From NCBI RefSeq assembly GCF_004138215.1, contig NZ_RYYS01000103.1, forward strand, positions 1 to 64,000: 64,000 nt of DNA. The letters are read 5' to 3'. Under the pieces are notes generated by a model, which was given only the letters and a program-made list of their open reading frames with translations, did no database searches and had not been told where the DNA came from. The stretch comes from Anaerophilus nitritigenes (lineage in GTDB: Bacteria > Bacillota > Clostridia > Peptostreptococcales > Thermotaleaceae). The stretch's first letter is position 1. Each line of letters starts with the position of its first letter. The position numbers and the translations under genes are program-made. Shown one piece after another: positions 1 through 8,195 of the stretch.

Positions 1-168
1 TCTTCTCTCGAAAATAGCAAAATATATTCTGCTATAAAAGAATCAGCTAATTACTATTTAAAAAGGAAACAAGATTGCTTAGTCAAACTTGTAAACTGGT
101 GTAAAAGAATAATGTATGGAAGAAATAAATTTGATATTTTAACAAAAAAAATATTGTGGTTTGAATAA
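1..168 (+). pseudogene. C-terminal remnant of a transposase-like gene (partial at window edge)
   Basis: An open frame enters from the left edge and stops at 166-168, giving 55 residues. Its end, with KRIMYGRNKFDILTKKIL, resembles the KRxMYGRxxxxxLxxKxL tail of ISL3-family transposases. The N-G-x-x-E-G stretch that normally precedes this tail and carries the catalytic Glu is not recognisable, so I read this as a decayed copy. The family assignment rests on one short motif and is tentative; the rest of the gene lies outside the window. Confidence 0.35.
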
Positions 169-300
169 AATAGAAAAATCAATTAACTATGGAAAGAACC
201 ATTCTTATGTTATCACTTATAAGTAACATCAAAATGTTGTTATTTATATGAAAACAAGATTCTATAAGGATAATGAAGAGTCTAGGAAGCTTCATTTATT

Positions 301-417
301 TATTTACAAATTCCAAAGGTAGCACAACAAAGGTTAGGACGTGCTTTAATATTTACTACAATGGATATTTACTCCCATGTAATTACAGAGGTAGAGAAAG
401 AAGCAGCGGATAAATAG
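301..417 (+). pseudogene. Tyrosine recombinase/integrase C-terminal fragment
   Basis: A 38-codon open stretch ends at 415-417 and encodes QQRLGRALIFTTMDIYSHV followed by ITEVEKEAADK. This matches the end of phage-type integrases (LGHxxxxTTMDIYSHV...EKEAADK), including the catalytic Tyr of the TMDIYSHV segment. The usual LGH has become LGR, and no start or upstream catalytic region exists, so it is a broken leftover. With the transposase tail at 1-168 it marks an old mobile-element insertion. Confidence 0.55.
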
Positions 418-458
418 GATGATGGTATATTTTCAAAGGTGAAATTTGTGAGGATGTA

Positions 459-509
459 AAATATAAGACCTATTTTCTTTGAAGAATAGAAAAGATAGGT
501 CTTATATTT
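459..509. terminator. Bidirectional hairpin between integrase remnant and minus-strand operon
   Basis: Perfect 15-bp arms at 459-473 and 495-509 (AAATATAAGACCTAT and its complement) around a 21-nt loop. It ends six bases from the stop of the minus-strand membrane gene, so it probably terminates that operon. Confidence 0.6.
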
Positions 510-514
510 AGGCT

Positions 515-877
515 CTAATGAAATCGTCTAATATAAGCAACAGAAATTGAAAATGTTAGCCAACCAATGAGGAGTATAATCTTAAAAAATTCTGATATCA
601 TTGGTATGTGAAAATCATGTATAAGTATGATGATTATGACAACAGCTAGAAATGTAATGTTAAAAGCTAATGAGTATGCTCGACCACTTATATATGAAGC
701 TCTTTCATCCATACTGGATTTAAATAATTTAACCCCTATATAAGATTGAATGAAAAAGACGCCTATTACAGATAATATACCACCTATTGTTAAGGCAAGA
801 TTTAAGTTAACAGGGATTAAAACAATGGTTATCAATATGGTTAATATGATGTAGATAATATCAAGATTATTTTTCAT
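515..877 (-). CDS. DUF2178-like four-helix membrane protein
   Basis: 120 residues with about four hydrophobic segments (roughly 7-27, 31-51, 70-88, 95-115) and a central MDERASYISGRAY stretch. A DER-x-x-x-I-x-x-x-A pattern between membrane pairs is typical of small DUF2178/DUF3796-type proteins found beside XRE regulators. It starts 2 bases after the stop of the upstream regulator gene (880-1077), with a GGAGGAAT ribosome site inside that gene's end, so the two are co-transcribed. Its molecular function is not known; the pairing suggests a membrane component controlled by, or signalling to, the regulator. Confidence 0.6.
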   Translation of the reverse strand: MKNNLDIIYIILTILITIVLIPVNLNLALTIGGILSVIGVFFIQSYIGVKLFKSSMDERASYISGRAYSLAFNITFLAVVIIIILIHDFHIPMISEFFKIILLIGWLTFSISVAYIRRFH

Positions 878-879
878 AA

Positions 880-1077
880 TTATTCCTCCTCATATAGAAA
901 AATATGTTCAATCGTAGTATTGAATACTTTTGCAATTTTAAATGCGAGGGTTATAGATGGATTGTAGTGACCCTTTTCTAAGGATATTATAGTTTGTCTT
1001 GATACGTTTACTAATTTAGCAAATTCATCTTGTGTTAGATTATGGATATCCCTAAGCTGTTTGATTCTGTTTTTCAA
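880..1077 (-). CDS. Small XRE-family HTH transcriptional regulator
   Basis: 65 residues, almost entirely one lambda-repressor-like helix-turn-helix (IKQLRD...LTQDEFAKLVNVSRQTIISLEKG, residues 5-40) followed by PSITLAFKIAKVFNTTIEHIF. Length and sequence match the compact YozG/YgzD-like regulators paired with small membrane proteins. The start is a TTG at 1077-1075 preceded by AAAGGATG. It is the first gene of a two-gene operon with the membrane protein at 515-877. Two identical-looking dyads around its promoter suggest autoregulation. Confidence 0.85.
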   Translation of the reverse strand: MKNRIKQLRDIHNLTQDEFAKLVNVSRQTIISLEKGHYNPSITLAFKIAKVFNTTIEHIFLYEEE

Positions 1078-1114
1078 TAATAATCACATCCTTTTTTATA
1101 TAATAAATTTGAAT

Positions 1115-1192
1115 GTAAAATAAACTTTACAATTTTAATATACATCTGATTCCAAATGATGTCAAGCATACTTTACGTAAAATTCACTTTAC
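1115..1192 (-). promoter_or_regulatory. Sigma-A promoter with twin operators for the XRE operon
   Basis: On the minus strand a TTGACA (1165-1160) is followed after exactly 17 bases by TATATT (1142-1137), a near-consensus promoter. Two 16-bp dyads, GTAAAATAAACTTTAC at 1115-1130 and GTAAAATTCACTTTAC at 1177-1192, flank it 62 bp apart, one just downstream of the -10 and one just upstream of the -35. The pattern is GTAAA-N6-TTTAC. I infer these are operators for the XRE protein, with a repression loop or occlusion. Confidence 0.65.
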
Positions 1193-1199
1193 ATATAAT

Positions 1200-1561
1200 A
1201 ATTATATCTGAGAAAAAAGATAAAAGAACAGATAAGGAAGATAATTAATAAGAATTACAATCTATTTTAGTTTGCTCTAAATGATTCTTGGCAGTTTCTC
1301 TTACTACGTTGTCAAATCGTCGTCAAAGGTCGAAACACTAAAATAAAACCTAATTTTTCTTGAAAATTCAAGGAAGATGAGGTTTTTGTATTATAAGAGA
1401 TGATGACAATATATAGGAGAGTGATAACCGATTTTTTCCTAAAGTATCTGGACACTATCCAAGTATGTAATTGAATTGTAAAAAAAATAGCATAATGTTA
1501 GAATAAGATAGTTAGAGGAATTGCAAATAAAACTTATTGTTCAACCAATTATGGAGGCTTT
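1200..1561. other. Intergenic region with a nested hairpin
   Basis: No gene seen. A terminator-like element spans 1345-1387: outer arms AAAACCT (1345-1351) and AGGTTTT (1380-1386) plus a perfect inner dyad CTTGAAAATTCAAG (1359-1372), followed by a T-run. It is downstream of nothing intact on the plus strand and may belong to the decayed mobile element. The rest is AT-rich sequence upstream of the sensor kinase gene. Confidence 0.4.
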
Positions 1562-3523
1562 ATGAAAAAGGGAAAGATCATAATCTTAATTATACTGCTA
1601 ATTAGTGGTTTCATTGGTATAAGGAAGTTAGACATAAATTTAAGATACAATATAGGGATGCGTGAATATTATAAATACAATACTCCACTAACCGAAAAAG
1701 AAAAAGAGTTGTTAAAGAAAAAACCTTTTATTGTAGGGGTTTATAATGATCCACCTTTGGCATTTATTAATGAATTTAATAACTATAATACTGGAATTAT
1801 GGTGGATTATTTATCTCAATTAGCAATTGAATTAAGTAGTAATATTCATTTAAGAGTAGGATCAAAGGAGTATTTACTCAATGCAATAAAAAGTGATGAA
1901 GTGGACATCATGGTTGTGGAAAATACATACAAGAATAAAAAAGAGTTTGATATAAGTCAGCCATTATGTGTTGTTAAGGGGAAAATACTAGTTAAGAATA
2001 ACTCAAATATAGAAAATATTAAGGATCTAAAGGATATGACTTTAGTGGCATTGGAGAGAGACAATATAGATGGGCGTATAAATAAATATTTTAAATATAA
2101 AAGTAATGTTAAAATCATTGAAGTAGACAATATCTATCAATGCTTTGCTTTAATCAATAAAGATAGTGTAGCTGGATTTGTAGGCGATGATATGGAAGCC
2201 GCACATTTTCTTAATGTGACCAATAGAGGCGCAAATTTCAGATTTTTAGAACCGACTCTTTATGAAAAAGAGATGTGCTTGGCTGTTAAAAAAGAAAATA
2301 GCTATTTTCTGAATATATTGAACAAAGCTATATTAGAATTAAAGAAAAAAAACTTGATAGCACAGACTCAATATAAATGGCTTGGTAATTTTGATACTGA
2401 TAGTATTGACTTAAGACATATTGAGTTAGCTTATAAAGTAGTAATTGGCATTCTATTTATTATAGGTATCTTTTCTAGCTGGAATTATGTTATTACCCAA
2501 AGAGTTAACACAAAGACTAAGGAACTATCTGAAAGTAAAGAGGAATTACGCCTTATTATTGATACCATGCAAAGCGGTATTATGGTTATAGAAAGGAATT
2601 CTATAATTGTGGAATGTAATGATGCAATTACTAGTATAACGAATATGCCTAGAGAATATTTAATAGGAGCTGATTATAACCAACTTAAAGTATTAGAGCC
2701 TTTTGTTGACAAAGATCAAATGAATAAGGTATTAAATGTGGGCAATGCATATTATTATGTTACTAGTCAGAAAATTGCGAGCAATAAAAGTATGATTATA
2801 ATTGAAAATTATACAGAAAAGTATTTGCATGAAAAGAAGGCTAGACAGGAAGCTAAACTGATAGCTGTTGGACAGCTATCGGCTGGATTGGCTCATGAAA
2901 TAAGAAATCCATTAGGATTAATAAAAAGCTATATTTATATTATTGAAAAGTATTGTGTGAATGAAATGTGTGAGCATGCTATATTGGTTATCAATGACTC
3001 GGTAGCAAGAATTAATAAGCTTATTGAGAACTTATTAAGATTTTCAAAGCTTTCGAATGATGAAATTAAATCAGTGAATATTGAAAACTTAGTAAGCTTA
3101 ATACTAGATTTGGAAAAAAAGAATATTGAACGAAATGAAATCAATATGATCTGCAAGGTCACTGGGAACCATTCAAAGCCAGTTTTAATCAATGAAGATG
3201 TGCTAAGAATGGTACTGCTTAATCTAATAAATAATAGTATTCATTCCTTTGAAGGTGTTGAGAGAGAGGAAAAGAAAATTTACTTAACAATGAACATTGA
3301 AGAGAACTATTTAAATATAAAGGTTATAGATAATGGGTGTGGTATAGAAAAGGAAAAGCTTGAGAACATATTTGATCCTTTTTATTCTACCAAAGAAAAT
3401 GGAACAGGCTTAGGTCTTTATATTATCAGTACAGAAATATCCAATAATGATGGAAGGATATCTGTAAAAAGTAATTTTGGAGAAGGTACAGAGTTTGATA
3501 TAGTTTTACCAATAAAGGGGTAG
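1562..3523 (+). CDS. Sensor histidine kinase with extracellular solute-binding (SBP_bac_3) domain, NtrB/DctB-like
   Basis: 653 residues. A short N-terminal membrane helix (about 5-22) is followed by an extracellular family-3 solute-binding domain (about 50-280, with PFIVGVYNDPPLAF), a second helix (about 291-310), a PAS domain (about 325-420), then the kinase core: H-box LAHEIRNPLG with phosphorylated His445, N-box LLNLINNSIHSF, G1 DNGCGIE, and GTGLGLYI. The order is that of NtrB/DctB-type kinases that feed sigma-54 activators. Its stop overlaps the start region of the response regulator gene, and a DctP-type TRAP transporter follows, so it likely senses the transporter's substrate, either directly or with the binding protein. 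The ligand cannot be told from sequence. Confidence 0.9.
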   Translation: MKKGKIIILIILLISGFIGIRKLDINLRYNIGMREYYKYNTPLTEKEKELLKKKPFIVGVYNDPPLAFINEFNNYNTGIMVDYLSQLAIELSSNIHLRVGSKEYLLNAIKSDEVDIMVVENTYKNKKEFDISQPLCVVKGKILVKNNSNIENIKDLKDMTLVALERDNIDGRINKYFKYKSNVKIIEVDNIYQCFALINKDSVAGFVGDDMEAAHFLNVTNRGANFRFLEPTLYEKEMCLAVKKENSYFLNILNKAILELKKKNLIAQTQYKWLGNFDTDSIDLRHIELAYKVVIGILFIIGIFSSWNYVITQRVNTKTKELSESKEELRLIIDTMQSGIMVIERNSIIVECNDAITSITNMPREYLIGADYNQLKVLEPFVDKDQMNKVLNVGNAYYYVTSQKIASNKSMIIIENYTEKYLHEKKARQEAKLIAVGQLSAGLAHEIRNPLGLIKSYIYIIEKYCVNEMCEHAILVINDSVARINKLIENLLRFSKLSNDEIKSVNIENLVSLILDLEKKNIERNEINMICKVTGNHSKPVLINEDVLRMVLLNLINNSIHSFEGVEREEKKIYLTMNIEENYLNIKVIDNGCGIEKEKLENIFDPFYSTKENGTGLGLYIISTEISNNDGRISVKSNFGEGTEFDIVLPIKG

Positions 3524-3528
3524 TGTAT

Positions 3529-4905
3529 ATGGTTAAAAAAAAAGGATACAAAATACTAATTGTAGATGATGAAATTGAGTATCAAAAGGTTCTGGCTTTA
3601 ATACTTTCAGATGTTGGATATGATATAGCTAGCTGTTCCAATGGGCATGAAGCTCTTGAACATATCGAGAAAAATATCGTAAATCTTGTACTTACTGATT
3701 TAAAAATGCCTGTTATGGATGGAGTTGAGCTGATTAAGAGAATAAAAGAAACATACGATGAGGTTGAGGTAATTGTTATGACAGCCTTTGGCAGTATTGA
3801 AAGTGCAGTTGATTCAATAAAGTATGGTGCACTCGACTATTTTGTTAAGAGTAGTGATATAAAAGAATTGGTTATGAAAGTCGATCGGTTAGCTAAAATA
3901 TATAGATTAGAGCGGCAAAGTTCTTTTTTACTTAAGAATCAAAATGAAACTGAATCATTTATTGAGTCTAAAAATAAGGAATACTTAAATCTTTTGGAGA
4001 TGTGTAAAAGAGTTGCAGATACAGGTATTAACATTTTGTTATTAGGAGAATCTGGAGTAGGTAAAGAGGTCATTGCAAACTATATTCACCGATTAAGTAA
4101 AAGAAGGCAAGAACCATTTGTTCCTGTAAATTGCCAAGTTTTCCCTGAAGGAGTCATAGAATCTGAGTTGTTTGGTCATGAAAAAGGTTCATTTACAGGA
4201 GCTATTGATACTAGAATCGGAAAATTTGAACAAGCCAACTTTGGCACCTTATTCTTAGATGAAATTGGAGATTTGCCCATTGTAACACAAGGAAAATTAC
4301 TAAGAGTTTTAGAAAGTAGGAAAATAGAAAGACTAGGAAGTAATAAGTCAATTGATTTAGATGTGAGATTTATTTCAGCAACAAATAAAGACCTTTCAAA
4401 ACAAATCATTGAAGGAGATTTTAGAGAGGATTTGCTATATAGAATTAATACATTGACGCTGAATATACCACCACTGAGAGAAAGAAGAGAAGATTTGCCA
4501 GCACTCATTAATTTTTTCATTAAAAAAATTGAAATGGATCAAAAGAAAAAAATCAAGAAAGTTGATGACAAGGTAATGGATTTTTTATTAGGATATGACT
4601 ATCCAGGAAATATTAGAGAACTTAAAAATATAATTGAAAGGATGATAGCATTAAGTAAAGATGGTGTTATTACAGTCAATGAAATATTAATGCCACTAGG
4701 TTGCGTTAATAAAAAAAAGTTGATAAATAATAATTGTGAAAAGACATTAAAGAAGGCTCGTGCTAATTTTGAAAAGATTTTTATATCAGAAGCTCTAAAG
4801 AACAATACTGGGAATGTTACCAAAACAGCAGATGAATTAGAAATAAGCACAAGGCAGCTGTGGAATAAAATAAATCAATATAAGATAGAAGTGGGAAAAG
4901 TGTGA
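3529..4905 (+). CDS. NtrC-family sigma-54-dependent response regulator (DctD-like)
   Basis: Receiver domain (about 1-120) with acidic DDE pair and phosphorylatable Asp57 in LTDLKMPVMDG; AAA+ domain with Walker A GESGVGKE, the sigma-54 contact loop GSFTGA (a Ser variant of GAFTGA), and Walker B LFLDEIGD; C-terminal Fis-type HTH (NNTGNVTKTADELEISTRQ). The ATG at 3529 is preferred over the GTG at 3523 because AAAGGGG lies 8 bases before it. The gene is coupled to the kinase gene and stands directly upstream of a sigma-54 promoter for the TRAP operon, which it presumably activates. Confidence 0.92.
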   Translation: MVKKKGYKILIVDDEIEYQKVLALILSDVGYDIASCSNGHEALEHIEKNIVNLVLTDLKMPVMDGVELIKRIKETYDEVEVIVMTAFGSIESAVDSIKYGALDYFVKSSDIKELVMKVDRLAKIYRLERQSSFLLKNQNETESFIESKNKEYLNLLEMCKRVADTGINILLLGESGVGKEVIANYIHRLSKRRQEPFVPVNCQVFPEGVIESELFGHEKGSFTGAIDTRIGKFEQANFGTLFLDEIGDLPIVTQGKLLRVLESRKIERLGSNKSIDLDVRFISATNKDLSKQIIEGDFREDLLYRINTLTLNIPPLRERREDLPALINFFIKKIEMDQKKKIKKVDDKVMDFLLGYDYPGNIRELKNIIERMIALSKDGVITVNEILMPLGCVNKKKLINNNCEKTLKKARANFEKIFISEALKNNTGNVTKTADELEISTRQLWNKINQYKIEVGKV

Positions 4906-4960
4906 ATAATTTTTCAGTGTTGAGCATGGAAGTGTGAAAAATAATTCACACTTTTTATTT
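4898..4960 (+). promoter_or_regulatory. Paired dyads: probable activator binding sites (UAS), second one also a terminator
   Basis: Two copies of the pattern TGTGAA-N6-TTCA lie at 4901-4916 (overlapping the regulator's stop codon) and 4933-4950 (perfect, TGTGAA-N6-TTCACA). Including flanks they share AAGTGTGAA and are 32 bp apart, about three helical turns, as expected for dimers of an NtrC-type activator. The second dyad followed by CTTTTTATTT can also act as an intrinsic terminator for the kinase/regulator operon. The promoter lies about 85-130 bp downstream. Function is inferred. Confidence 0.5.
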
Positions 4961-5031
4961 TTATATAAATATTGATCATCCTAAAATAAGCATTACATTG
5001 AGGGTGAAGGGCATTCATTGATTTTAGATAA

Positions 5032-5048
5032 TTGGCATGACAGTTGCA
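5032..5048 (+). promoter_or_regulatory. Sigma-54 (-24/-12) promoter for the TRAP operon
   Basis: TTGGCATGACAGTTGCA carries the invariant GG (5034-5035) and GC (5046-5047) separated by exactly 10 bases and matches the TGGCAY-N5-TTGCA consensus. It lies about 60 bases before the dctP start and just after the gene of a sigma-54 activator. Confidence 0.85.
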
Positions 5049-5106
5049 ATTATAAAATAATGATAACATCATGAATGTTAAAAATTAAAAGAAAGGATTG
5101 AAAAAG

Positions 5107-6129
5107 ATGAAAAAAGGAAAAGTGCTAGCTTTTATATTAACATTGGTATTGGCAATGAGTTTGATGGGAGGTTGTGGAAGGAAGGATACTACCACATCAG
5201 AGAATGGACCAATTGTTATCAAAATTGGACATACTGACTCTTCTCAAAGATCGACTCACAAATGGAGTGAAGCTTTAGGAGAGTATTTAGAAAAAGAAGC
5301 ACCAGGAAAGTTTAAAGTAGAGGTTTATTCAGATGGACAATTGGGAGATACACCAGATTTAGTATCAGGGATTAAACTGGGAACCGTTACAATGATGTTT
5401 GACTTATCAACACCAATTACATCTGCAGCAGGACCAGCTTCAACTTGTATTGATTTACCTTATTTATATCCTTCATTTGAAGATTGGGAAAAGGGTACTT
5501 TTGAAAATGGTGGACTAGAGTTGTTTAATGAAACTTTAAAAGATTCAGGGTACTATTGTATAGATATGTATTATAACGGGATGAGACAAGTGATAAGTAG
5601 AGATAAGATTTATAAAACAAAAGCTGATCTTAAAGGACAGAAAGTTCGTATTGCACAAAATGATTTAAATATTGAAATTTGGAAAGCTATGGGGGCTAAT
5701 CCAACACCTATGGCTTGGGGAGAAGTGGTAACTTCATTATCTCAAGGACAGATCAATGCATTAGATCACTCTTTAGGTGTATTCAATGATTTTAATCTAC
5801 ATGAAATTGCCCCATATGTAACATTAACAAATCATGCTTCCTCTCCATTCCCAATAATCTGTTCAAGAGACTGGATTGAATCTTTAGATCCCGCAGACAG
5901 AGAAATATTGGAAGCAGGAGTTAAAGAAGTTGCGAAGAGCCAAAGAGCAGAGGAATTTGCTAAAGAGCAAAGTTATATAAAAAGATTTATAGATGAAGGG
6001 GCACAAGTGTATGAATTAACTCCTGATGAAATAAAGGCATTTGAAGAAGCAGTAAAACCAGTATATGACTATCAACGTAAAATTGTTGGAGATGAAATGG
6101 TTGATAAATGGTTAAATACACGTCCTTAA
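5107..6129 (+). CDS. dctP: TRAP transporter substrate-binding lipoprotein, DctP family
   Basis: About 340 residues with a lipoprotein signal (AMSLMGGCGRK; acylated Cys in LMGGC). The mature part is a DctP-fold binding protein with the typical MRQVISRDKI, LKGQKVRIAQN (conserved carboxylate-binding Arg) and GQINALDHS segments. It delivers an organic acid-like substrate to the DctQ/DctM permease encoded next. The ATG at 5107 is chosen over the TTG at 5098 because AAAGGA abuts the TTG but sits about 9 bases from the ATG. A very strong hairpin follows the gene, which should let the binding protein be made in excess over the permease. Confidence 0.93.
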   Translation: MKKGKVLAFILTLVLAMSLMGGCGRKDTTTSENGPIVIKIGHTDSSQRSTHKWSEALGEYLEKEAPGKFKVEVYSDGQLGDTPDLVSGIKLGTVTMMFDLSTPITSAAGPASTCIDLPYLYPSFEDWEKGTFENGGLELFNETLKDSGYYCIDMYYNGMRQVISRDKIYKTKADLKGQKVRIAQNDLNIEIWKAMGANPTPMAWGEVVTSLSQGQINALDHSLGVFNDFNLHEIAPYVTLTNHASSPFPIICSRDWIESLDPADREILEAGVKEVAKSQRAEEFAKEQSYIKRFIDEGAQVYELTPDEIKAFEEAVKPVYDYQRKIVGDEMVDKWLNTRP

Positions 6130-6133
6130 TTTA

Positions 6134-6179
6134 AATAAATATAAGAAGTAATATAGCTATATTACTTCTTATATTTATT
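6134..6179 (+). repeat. Perfect 46-bp palindrome between dctP and dctQ
   Basis: The sequence is symmetrical around 6156/6157 (AGCT centre) with 23 matched positions on each side. As RNA it would form a 21-22 bp stem with almost no loop, five bases after the dctP stop. There is no long T-run, so I read it as an mRNA-stabilising or attenuating hairpin that sets the ratio of binding protein to permease rather than a full stop. Confidence 0.6.
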
Positions 6180-6251
6180 ATACAAAACCCAGGATGATAA
6201 GCCTTGATAAGGAGTTATTTTAAGGTGTCATATGGTTTATAAGATAGTATG

Positions 6252-6299
6252 AAAGGAGGTTAGGTCATTACTCTTTTACTGGGGTAATGGTATAACATG
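6252..6299 (+). promoter_or_regulatory. dctQ translation start region with SD-bridging hairpin
   Basis: The strong Shine-Dalgarno AAAGGAGGT (6252-6260) is 37 bases from the dctQ ATG (6297), too far to work linearly. Between them 6266-6274 can pair with 6281-6289 (CATTACTCT with GGGGTAATG, 9 bp including two G-U pairs, loop 6 nt). Folding would leave about 12-13 unpaired bases between SD and ATG. An in-frame stop at 6285-6287 excludes an earlier start. The mechanism is inferred. Confidence 0.4.
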
Positions 6300-6785
6300 A
6301 AAAATAAAGTTTTGAAAGCTTTAGATAAAATTGAAGATACGGTTTTAATAACTATGTTTATGGCAATGGTTGGAGTAATATGTTTTCAAGTCATTATGAG
6401 ATACGTCTTTAACAATTCACTATCTTGGTCAGAAGAACTAGGCAAATTTTTATTTGTGTGGCTTTCGTGGCTAGGAATAAGTATAGGTCATAGAAGAAAA
6501 GAACATATAAAAATTACATTATTGATTGATAAATTACCGTATAAGTTAAATAAATTGGCAGAAGCAATATCAGAACTAATTGTTATTGTTATTTGTGGCA
6601 TTACAATGTATTACGGATTTACAATGATTAACATACAAATGAATATTCCTTATGCAGGAATTAAAATAAGTACAGCATGGGGATATCTGTCTCTTGTACT
6701 TGGATGTGCAATATTTATAATAAGAGCAGCTGTATACCTTTTAGAGGCAGTTAAATGTATTTTAAAGAATGAAGTAATTTCATAA
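6297..6785 (+). CDS. dctQ: TRAP transporter small permease, DctQ
   Basis: 162 residues with four predicted membrane helices (about 17-37, 50-66, 89-109, 127-148). The conserved QVIMRYVFNNSLSWSEELGKFLFVWLSWLG segment, here split over residues about 30-58, is the DctQ signature. It forms the membrane complex with DctM and receives substrate from DctP. It lies between a regulatory hairpin and dctM (14 bases on), so translation of Q and M is probably coordinated. Confidence 0.93.
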   Translation: MKNKVLKALDKIEDTVLITMFMAMVGVICFQVIMRYVFNNSLSWSEELGKFLFVWLSWLGISIGHRRKEHIKITLLIDKLPYKLNKLAEAISELIVIVICGITMYYGFTMINIQMNIPYAGIKISTAWGYLSLVLGCAIFIIRAAVYLLEAVKCILKNEVIS

Positions 6786-6799
6786 GGAGGAAAGATATA

Positions 6800-8116
6800 A
6801 TGGCAGTACCAGTATTATTTATTGCATTATTTGTGATGTTATTGATAGGTGTTCCTGTTGGATTTGCGATAGGTGGAGCCACTATGCTATCAATGTTTGC
6901 CTATTCAGACTTGAACATGGCTATCAATGCGCAATATTGCTATAGTGGAATATTCTCATTTACTGTAATGGCAATACCTTTTTTTATGTTGGCTGGACTT
7001 ATAATGTCAACAGGTGGAATAGCCAAAAGAATTGTTGATTTTGCATCTGCATTAATAAGCTTTGTAAGTGGTGCTATTGGTTGTGTAACAATTATTGCAT
7101 GTATGTTTTTTGGTGCTTTATCAGGATCTGGAATGGCAACAACATCAGCAATTGGTGGGATGATGATTCCAGAGATGAAAAGAAAGGGTTACGATCCAGC
7201 TTATGCAGCTACGATCGTTTGTTTTGGAGGCATTATCGGTCCAATTATTCCTCCAAGTTTATCTTTTGTGTTATATGGAGCTTCAACGGGAGTATCTATT
7301 TCACAATTATTTTTGGCAGGAGTATTGCCAGGAGTATTGATGGGTATTTTGTTTTTAGGTGCAAATATTATAACGTGCACTATAAAAGGAGTTGACTTAA
7401 AACAAAAGAGAGTTAACGATTCTGATGAGAAAGTGCCTATTGGGGAAGCTATGAAATATAGATTTTCAGAAATTGCTAAAAGTATGAAAGAAGGTTTTTG
7501 GGCGTTATTATCTCCAGTTATTATTCTAGGAGGTATTTATTCAGGAGTATTCACTCCTACTGAAGCTGCTTGTATATCTGTTGTATACTCAATTATAATA
7601 AGTTTATATGTATATAAAGATTTAACGTGGGCGGGATTAAAAAATGTATTTTTGGATACAGCAGTATTAAATGGAATAACTTCATTTTTATTAGGATATT
7701 CTACCGTATTTTCTACATTTATGACATATGAAAGAGTTCCACAGACGATTACAGAATTTTTGACAAGTGTATCGACGAATCCTTTAATTGTATTGTTGTT
7801 TGTTAACTTAATATTATTAGTTGTAGGCTTATTCTTAGATACAGTGCCAGCTATTATTGTTATGGCTCCAATGTTAATGCCTACAGTTCAAGTATTAGGC
7901 ATTAACCCTGTGCACTTTGGAGTATTGATGACTGTAAACTTAGCATTAGGTTTATGTACTCCTCCTTATGGTTGCAACCTGTTTGTAGGGGCAGCTGTTG
8001 CTAAAATAAAAATGGAAAGCATGTTTGTACATATTATGCCATTGTTCATAGTGGGATTAATTGGATTAGCCTTAGTAACCTATATACCGTGGTTATCACT
8101 TGTATTTATTAATTAG
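6800..8116 (+). CDS. dctM: TRAP transporter large permease, DctM
   Basis: 438 residues, about 12 membrane segments. Family hallmarks include MAIPFFMLAGLIM, ALSGSGMATTSAIGG and the GGIIGPIIPPSLSFVLYG loop, plus PPYGCNLFVG near the C terminus. It is the sodium-coupled translocating subunit of the tripartite transporter. The start is an ATG with GGAGGAAAG upstream. A strong terminator follows at 8139-8195. Confidence 0.95.
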   Translation: MAVPVLFIALFVMLLIGVPVGFAIGGATMLSMFAYSDLNMAINAQYCYSGIFSFTVMAIPFFMLAGLIMSTGGIAKRIVDFASALISFVSGAIGCVTIIACMFFGALSGSGMATTSAIGGMMIPEMKRKGYDPAYAATIVCFGGIIGPIIPPSLSFVLYGASTGVSISQLFLAGVLPGVLMGILFLGANIITCTIKGVDLKQKRVNDSDEKVPIGEAMKYRFSEIAKSMKEGFWALLSPVIILGGIYSGVFTPTEAACISVVYSIIISLYVYKDLTWAGLKNVFLDTAVLNGITSFLLGYSTVFSTFMTYERVPQTITEFLTSVSTNPLIVLLFVNLILLVVGLFLDTVPAIIVMAPMLMPTVQVLGINPVHFGVLMTVNLALGLCTPPYGCNLFVGAAVAKIKMESMFVHIMPLFIVGLIGLALVTYIPWLSLVFIN

Positions 8117-8138
8117 ATTAATAATTGGAGTGGGAGTT

Positions 8139-8195
8139 AACAAATTCCTACTCCTTTTTTGTTTTAGAAATAGCAAAAAGGAGTAGGAATTTGTT
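8139..8195 (+). terminator. Terminator with 21-bp perfect arms after dctM
   Basis: AACAAATTCCTACTCCTTTTT (8139-8159) is exactly repeated in reverse complement at 8175-8195, around a 15-nt loop; a T-run sits inside the left arm after an alternative smaller hairpin (GGAGTGGGAG with CTACTCC). The same CTACTCCT/AGGAGTAG core reappears before the RAYT gene at 24868-24893. Confidence 0.7.

Noticed and set aside
7081-7395. Open frame of 104 codons inside dctM
   Set aside because: Shadow of the real gene in another frame; the Trp/Cys-rich translation has no family features.
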